In this document: positions 60,445-64,000 of the stretch, piece by piece | Position numbering within the stretch: the first letter of the stretch is position 1 | Layout: each line of letters starts with the position of its first letter | Assembly (NCBI RefSeq): GCF_001011035.1 | Contig: NZ_CP011492.1 | Coordinates: forward strand, 5,005,001 to 5,069,000 | Length of the DNA stretch: 64,000 nt | Origin: Streptomyces sp. CNQ-509 | GTDB taxonomy: Bacteria > Actinomycetota > Actinomycetes > Streptomycetales > Streptomycetaceae | Reading direction: 5' to 3' | The notes under the pieces: model-generated | Database searches by the model: none | Seen by the model: the letters and a program-made list of their open reading frames with translations, nothing else | Told to the model about the DNA's origin: nothing | Translations under genes and position numbers: made by a program

Positions 60445-61941
60445 TCAGACGGTTACCAGGTCTTCCTTCTGCTCCGCCGCCGCGGTCGGCTCCGGCTCCT
60501 CCGCCGGGTTGCGCTTCGGGAGGGCGAAGAGCAGGGCGTACACCACTCCCAGGATCGCGATCACCCACCACATCGCGTTCTCGAACGCCCCCGCGAACGC
60601 CGGGCCCGCCTCCTGAAGGGCCGTCGGCTCGTCCATCGCGCCGAAGAACACCACCGACACCAGGCCGAGACCCAGCGCCATCCCCAACTGGTTGACCGTG
60701 TTGATCAGGCCCGACGCCGAGCCCGCGTGGCGGCGCGGGACGCCGGAGAGGACCGCGTTCGTCAGGGGGGCGAAGACCAGGCCCATGCCCGCGCCCAGGA
60801 GGGTCAGCGGCAGCACCATCTGCCAGGTGGAGATCTCCGTGCCGTAACGGTCGGACGCCGCCAGGTACAGCAGGGCTCCGGACACCATCATCACCGCGCC
60901 CCCGTGCAGCACCTTCCGCCCGAACAGCGGCGTCAGCTTCTGCACCGACATCCCGGCCGCCACCGAGCAGCCGAGCGAGAACGGCAGCCCCGTCAGGCCC
61001 GCGTGCAGGGCGCTCCAGCCGAGGCCGAGCTGCATGTACAGCGTCCACACCAGGAAGAAGATCCCCAGCGCGGTGCTGAAGGCGAGCTGCACCCCGATGC
61101 CCGCGGCGAAGCTCTTCACCCGGAACAGGGTCAGCTCGACCAGCGGCGAGCCGTCCGCGCGCTGCTTGCGCTTCTGGTACGCGACGAAGGCGGCGAACAC
61201 CGGCAGGCTCGCGGCCATCGAGACGAAGCCCCACGCCGGCCAGTCGTTCTCGTGGCCCATGGTGATCGGGTAGAGCAGCATCAGCAGCCCCGCGGTGGCC
61301 AGCAGCACCCCGCGCAGGTCCAGGCGGAGCGCGTCGGGCGCCGTCGACTCGCTGATGAAGCGGCGGCCGAGGATCAGGCCGGCGATGCCGACGGGCAGGT
61401 TGATGAGGAAGATCGGCCGCCAGGCCAGCCCGAACAGGTCCCACTCGGTGAGCAGCGCGCCGATCATCGGGCCGGACACCGCGCCGAGGCCGGCGACCGC
61501 GCCGAACATCCCGAAGACCTTGCCCCGTTCCTCCGCGGGGAACGTGACGTGGATGATGCTGAGTACCTGCGGCACCATCAGTGCCGCCATCGCGCCCTGA
61601 AGGACCCGCGAGCCCACGAGCATCGCCGGGTCGGCGGCGATGCCGCACAGCAGCGAGGCGGCGGTGAAGCCGCCCATGCCGAGCAGGAAGACCCGCTTGC
61701 GGCCGTAGATGTCGCCGAGCCTGCCGCCGGTGATGAGGCCGATGGCGAAGGCGAGCGCGTACCCGGCGGTGATCCACTGGATCGCGCCGAAGGAGGCGCC
61801 GGTGTCCTCCCGGATGCTCGGGATGGCGATGTTGACGATCGTCGCGTCGACGAGGTCCATGAAGGAGGCCGTCAGCACGACGGCGAGCGCGATCCACCGG
61901 CGGCGGTCCGGTCCTGCGACAGAGGCGTTCTGGAAGGTCAT
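60445..61941 (-). CDS. DHA2-family MFS efflux transporter
   Basis: A 498-residue EmrB/QacA-type drug:H+ antiporter with 14 predicted TM segments. It has motif A GGRLGDIYGRKRVFLLGMGGF, VLQGAMAALMVPQ in TM4, motif C GAVAGLGAVSGPMIGALL and D1 motif LMDLVDATIVNIAIPSI-like at the start (SFMDLVDATIVNIAIPSI). ATG 61941 lies 6 nt after TAGATT, probably leaderless. Divergent from a WYL regulator across the 61963-61981 palindrome, the usual arrangement of an efflux pump with its repressor or activator. Confidence 0.95.
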   Translation of the reverse strand: MTFQNASVAGPDRRRWIALAVVLTASFMDLVDATIVNIAIPSIREDTGASFGAIQWITAGYALAFAIGLITGGRLGDIYGRKRVFLLGMGGFTAASLLCGIAADPAMLVGSRVLQGAMAALMVPQVLSIIHVTFPAEERGKVFGMFGAVAGLGAVSGPMIGALLTEWDLFGLAWRPIFLINLPVGIAGLILGRRFISESTAPDALRLDLRGVLLATAGLLMLLYPITMGHENDWPAWGFVSMAASLPVFAAFVAYQKRKQRADGSPLVELTLFRVKSFAAGIGVQLAFSTALGIFFLVWTLYMQLGLGWSALHAGLTGLPFSLGCSVAAGMSVQKLTPLFGRKVLHGGAVMMVSGALLYLAASDRYGTEISTWQMVLPLTLLGAGMGLVFAPLTNAVLSGVPRRHAGSASGLINTVNQLGMALGLGLVSVVFFGAMDEPTALQEAGPAFAGAFENAMWWVIAILGVVYALLFALPKRNPAEEPEPTAAAEQKEDLVTV

Positions 61942-61962
61942 GGCGGTAATCTAGGATCGGTA

Positions 61963-61981
61963 TAGGACAGGTCATGTCCTA
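61963..61981. promoter_or_regulatory. Operator-like palindrome TAGGACA-n5-TGTCCTA
   Basis: A perfect 7-bp inverted repeat with a 5-nt spacer. It lies just upstream of the MFS -10 box and 22 nt before the WYL gene start, so a bound protein could block both. The neighbouring WYL regulator is the obvious candidate. Confidence 0.65.
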
Positions 61982-62003
61982 AAGGGAAGGCAGTCTGGAA
62001 AAC

Positions 62004-62999
62004 ATGACGACCGACACTCCCAAGCGGCTTCTGCACCTGCTCTCCCTCCTCCAGACGCCCCGCGAATGGCCCGGCAGCGAGCTGGCCGGCCGCCTCGGCG
62101 TCACCGACCGCACCATCCGCCGCGACATCGAGCGGCTGCGCGACCTCGGCTACCCGGTCGAGTCCACCAGGGGCACCGCCGGCGGCTACCGCCTGGTGGC
62201 GGGAAAGGCCATGCCCCCGCTGCTCCTTGAGGACGACGAGGCCGTCGCCATCGCCGTCGGCCTGCGCAGCTCGGCGGGCCATACGGTCGCGGGGCTCGCC
62301 GAGGCGTCCGTACGGGCGCTGGCGAAGCTGGAGCAGGTGCTGCCGTCGCGGCTGCGCCGCCGCGTCACGTCCCTCGGCACCGCCACCACCCCGCTCACCC
62401 GCTGGCAGGGCCCGCAGGTCGACGCCGAGGTGCTGACGGTGCTGGCCGCGGGCGCGGCCGGCGGCGAGCGGCTGCGCTTCGGCTACCGCGCGGCGGACGG
62501 CACCGAGACCAAGCGGCTGGTCGAGCCGGCCGGGCTGGTCGCGGCGGGCCGGCGATGGTACTTCGTCGCGTACGACAACGACCGTGACGACTGGCGGATG
62601 TTCCGCGTCGACCGCATCACCCGCCCCTTCGCCACCGGCGTCCGCCCGCCGCGCCGCGAGCTGCCGGCGGCGGACGCGGCGGCGTTCGTCGAGGACCGGA
62701 TGGGCGGGGACCGGCCCCGCTACCGCGCCCGCGCGACGCTGCACGCGCCGTACAAGGAACTGGCGCGCCGCCTCGCCGGCACGGAGGGGCTGACCCGGCT
62801 GGACGAGGGGCGCTGCGCGTTCGTGACGGAGGCGGACGGGCTGGACTGGCTGGCGCTCCGGCTGACCGCGCTGGGCTGCGAGTTCGAGGTGCACGAGCCG
62901 CGGGAGCTGGCGGAGTACCTACGGGACCTCGCGGGCCGCGCGTCCCGCGCGGCGGGCGCGATGGGGGAGGGGACGGGGGAGGGGACGGGGGAGGAGTGA
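62004..62999 (+). CDS. WYL domain transcriptional regulator (YafY type)
   Basis: A 331-residue regulator from ATG 62004. Residues 5-65 are an HTH_11 winged helix (LHLLSLLQTPREWPGSELAG, TDRTIRRDIERLRDLGYPV). The WYL domain spans roughly residues 140-240, with the signature in GRRWYFVAYDND (WYF in place of WYL) and MFRVDRI, and a C-terminal WCX-like extension follows (YKELARRLAG, TALGCEFEVHEP). The tail ends in GEGTGEGTGEE. WYL proteins sense nucleic-acid or small ligands; here it probably controls the divergent MFS pump. Confidence 0.93.
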   Translation: MTTDTPKRLLHLLSLLQTPREWPGSELAGRLGVTDRTIRRDIERLRDLGYPVESTRGTAGGYRLVAGKAMPPLLLEDDEAVAIAVGLRSSAGHTVAGLAEASVRALAKLEQVLPSRLRRRVTSLGTATTPLTRWQGPQVDAEVLTVLAAGAAGGERLRFGYRAADGTETKRLVEPAGLVAAGRRWYFVAYDNDRDDWRMFRVDRITRPFATGVRPPRRELPAADAAAFVEDRMGGDRPRYRARATLHAPYKELARRLAGTEGLTRLDEGRCAFVTEADGLDWLALRLTALGCEFEVHEPRELAEYLRDLAGRASRAAGAMGEGTGEGTGEE

Positions 63000-63060
63000 G
63001 CGGGATCCGGTACGCGTACGAGCCGGCGGCCCCGAAGCGGGCCCGGGCCCCGCCGCCCCC

Positions 63061-64000
63061 TCACCCCAGCCGTCGCCGCAGCGCCCGTGCCCGGCGCGCC
63101 ACCCGCCGTACCGCCGGGCTCCGCGGCACGAACGCCAGCCGCTTCGGCACCCCGCCCGGCAGCCCCTCCACCGTCAGCCGGCGCCGCTTGAAGTACCGCC
63201 ACGTGTCCGCGTCCAGCTCCGCCGCCAGCCACGCCTCGACCTCGGGCCGCCGCCGCGCGTAGATCCGCGGCTGCATCGTGAACCCGACCGCCGTCAGCAG
63301 CCCGCCCAGCGCCGCCTGCGCCTCCTGGGCGGTCGGCGCCCGCCAGTCGCGCACCGCCGCCGGGTCGTCCAGCGACGGCAGCAGCGCGTCGGCGATCGTG
63401 ACCGGGACGCGGTTGCTGTTCTCGTACGGGGTCAGCCGCTCCAGCAGCGTGTCCGTGCCGACGCTCGCCACCGGCAGCCCGTACAGCGTCGAGGCGGTCA
63501 TCAGCGCCGTGGAGAACGCGCCCGCCACCAGCGCCGGTTGGAGGCGCTCGTACAGCACCTCCGCCAGCACCGGGGAGTCGAGCACCGTCAGCGTCACGCC
63601 GAGGCCGTCCGCCTCCTGCTCCAGCAGCCGCGAGACCCGCGCCGGTGCCATCGGGTGCGGCTTGAACACCACGCTGCGGTGGCCCAGTCCCGCCGCGCCG
63701 CGCAGCATCCGCACGTGCAGCTCCTCTTCCTCCGCCGCGGTGAGGATCTTCAGCGCCGAGAGGTACTGGCCCAGGAGGAGTGCGGGCGAGGGCCCCTCGG
63801 CGAGCCCGGCGGCGGGCAGGTCGAGGTCGGCGGCGGCCGCCAGTTCGGCCAGCACCTTCTTCAGCTCCTCGGCCGGCACGATCTCCGACGGCACCCCGAA
63901 CTCCGTGAGCAGCAGGGGCCGTACGCCCGGCAGCAGGTCGGGATGGAGCAGCCGCTCGACGCGGGTGCCGACGAAGGAGGAGAGCTTGTTGCGCGTGGGG
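63061..64000 (-). CDS. Polysialyltransferase-family glycosyltransferase (5' end outside)
   Basis: The 313 C-terminal codons of a gene that enters from beyond base 64000. FKPHPMAPARVSRLLEQEA, VLYERLQPALVAGAFSTALM and TASTLYGLPVASVG match the alpha-2,8-polysialyltransferase (POLYST) family of capsule-type glycosyltransferases, which use the KPHP and a distal Ser/Thr region. The C-terminus is a basic helix (RRVARRARALRRRLG) that may contact the membrane. The start is not visible. Orientation is opposite to the WYL gene, 61 nt apart. Confidence 0.85.
   Translation of the reverse strand, partial: PTRNKLSSFVGTRVERLLHPDLLPGVRPLLLTEFGVPSEIVPAEELKKVLAELAAAADLDLPAAGLAEGPSPALLLGQYLSALKILTAAEEEELHVRMLRGAAGLGHRSVVFKPHPMAPARVSRLLEQEADGLGVTLTVLDSPVLAEVLYERLQPALVAGAFSTALMTASTLYGLPVASVGTDTLLERLTPYENSNRVPVTIADALLPSLDDPAAVRDWRAPTAQEAQAALGGLLTAVGFTMQPRIYARRRPEVEAWLAAELDADTWRYFKRRRLTVEGLPGGVPKRLAFVPRSPAVRRVARRARALRRRLG

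Overview
The window is very GC-rich actinobacterial DNA of Streptomyces type. Third codon positions are almost all G or C, GTG starts are common, and many genes look leaderless, with a TANNNT -10 box 6-9 nt before the start codon. Several membrane or secreted proteins carry long Pro/Gly/Gln-rich tails. Gene content and rough order (pcrA, M23 peptidase, icmB, SWIM/MoxR/VWA cluster, sucCD, purNH, folD, mdh, then dac, trpS, glyA) match my recollection of the core of a Streptomyces chromosome around sucCD-purHN-mdh. That synteny is from memory and was not checked. I see no tRNA, rRNA, CRISPR array, intact insertion sequence or replication origin.

Layout. 0-7 kb: two secreted NlpC/P60 cell-wall hydrolase genes (the first cut by the window edge), a small membrane protein, helicase pcrA and a membrane-anchored M23 peptidase. 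7-16.7 kb: icmB, then a five-gene predicted chaperone-like system arranged divergently: DUF5691 and SWIM-finger genes to the left, MoxR AAA+ ATPase, DUF5682 and a VWA protein to the right. 16.8-31 kb: central metabolism and C1/purine genes (sucC-sucD, purN-purH, folD, mdh) interleaved with membrane proteins, a membrane-anchored sigma-like protein, an XRE-TM-DUF2690 regulator and a variant ribosomal protein L32. 31-43 kb: a varied block with a Pro-rich membrane protein, an AhpD/isocitrate-lyase-like pair divergent from a MocR regulator, a metallophosphoesterase, a glycosyltransferase, a GNAT acetyltransferase, a methyltransferase, a Cys-rich protein, a D-Ala-D-Ala carboxypeptidase and YihY. 43-50 kb: a 2'-5' RNA ligase-like protein, trpS, an ECF sigma/membrane regulator pair, glyA under a probable ZTP riboswitch, and rocD.

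50-62 kb is accessory in character. After a FUSC-type transporter come three damaged loci in a row: a fused DUF397/DUF6879-like/HTH remnant, a sensor kinase with a one-base insertion, and an MMPL transporter with an internal deletion. They are followed by an apparently intact operon (89-aa protein, DUF6879, NB-ARC/TPR NTPase) and a convergent formyltransferase gene. Each of these four genes contains at least one TTA codon, six in total, which in Streptomyces implies dependence on the bldA leucyl-tRNA. The window ends with a DHA2 MFS efflux pump divergent from a WYL regulator across a perfect operator-like palindrome, and the 3' part of a polysialyltransferase-family gene.

The best candidates for under-described biology are the SWIM/MoxR/DUF5682/VWA/DUF5691 cluster, where DUF5682 shows two GxxH motifs and a Glu reminiscent of the TIKI/TraB fold, and the TTA-rich DUF6879/NB-ARC operon. 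Family assignments rest on motifs read by eye; no database search was run.
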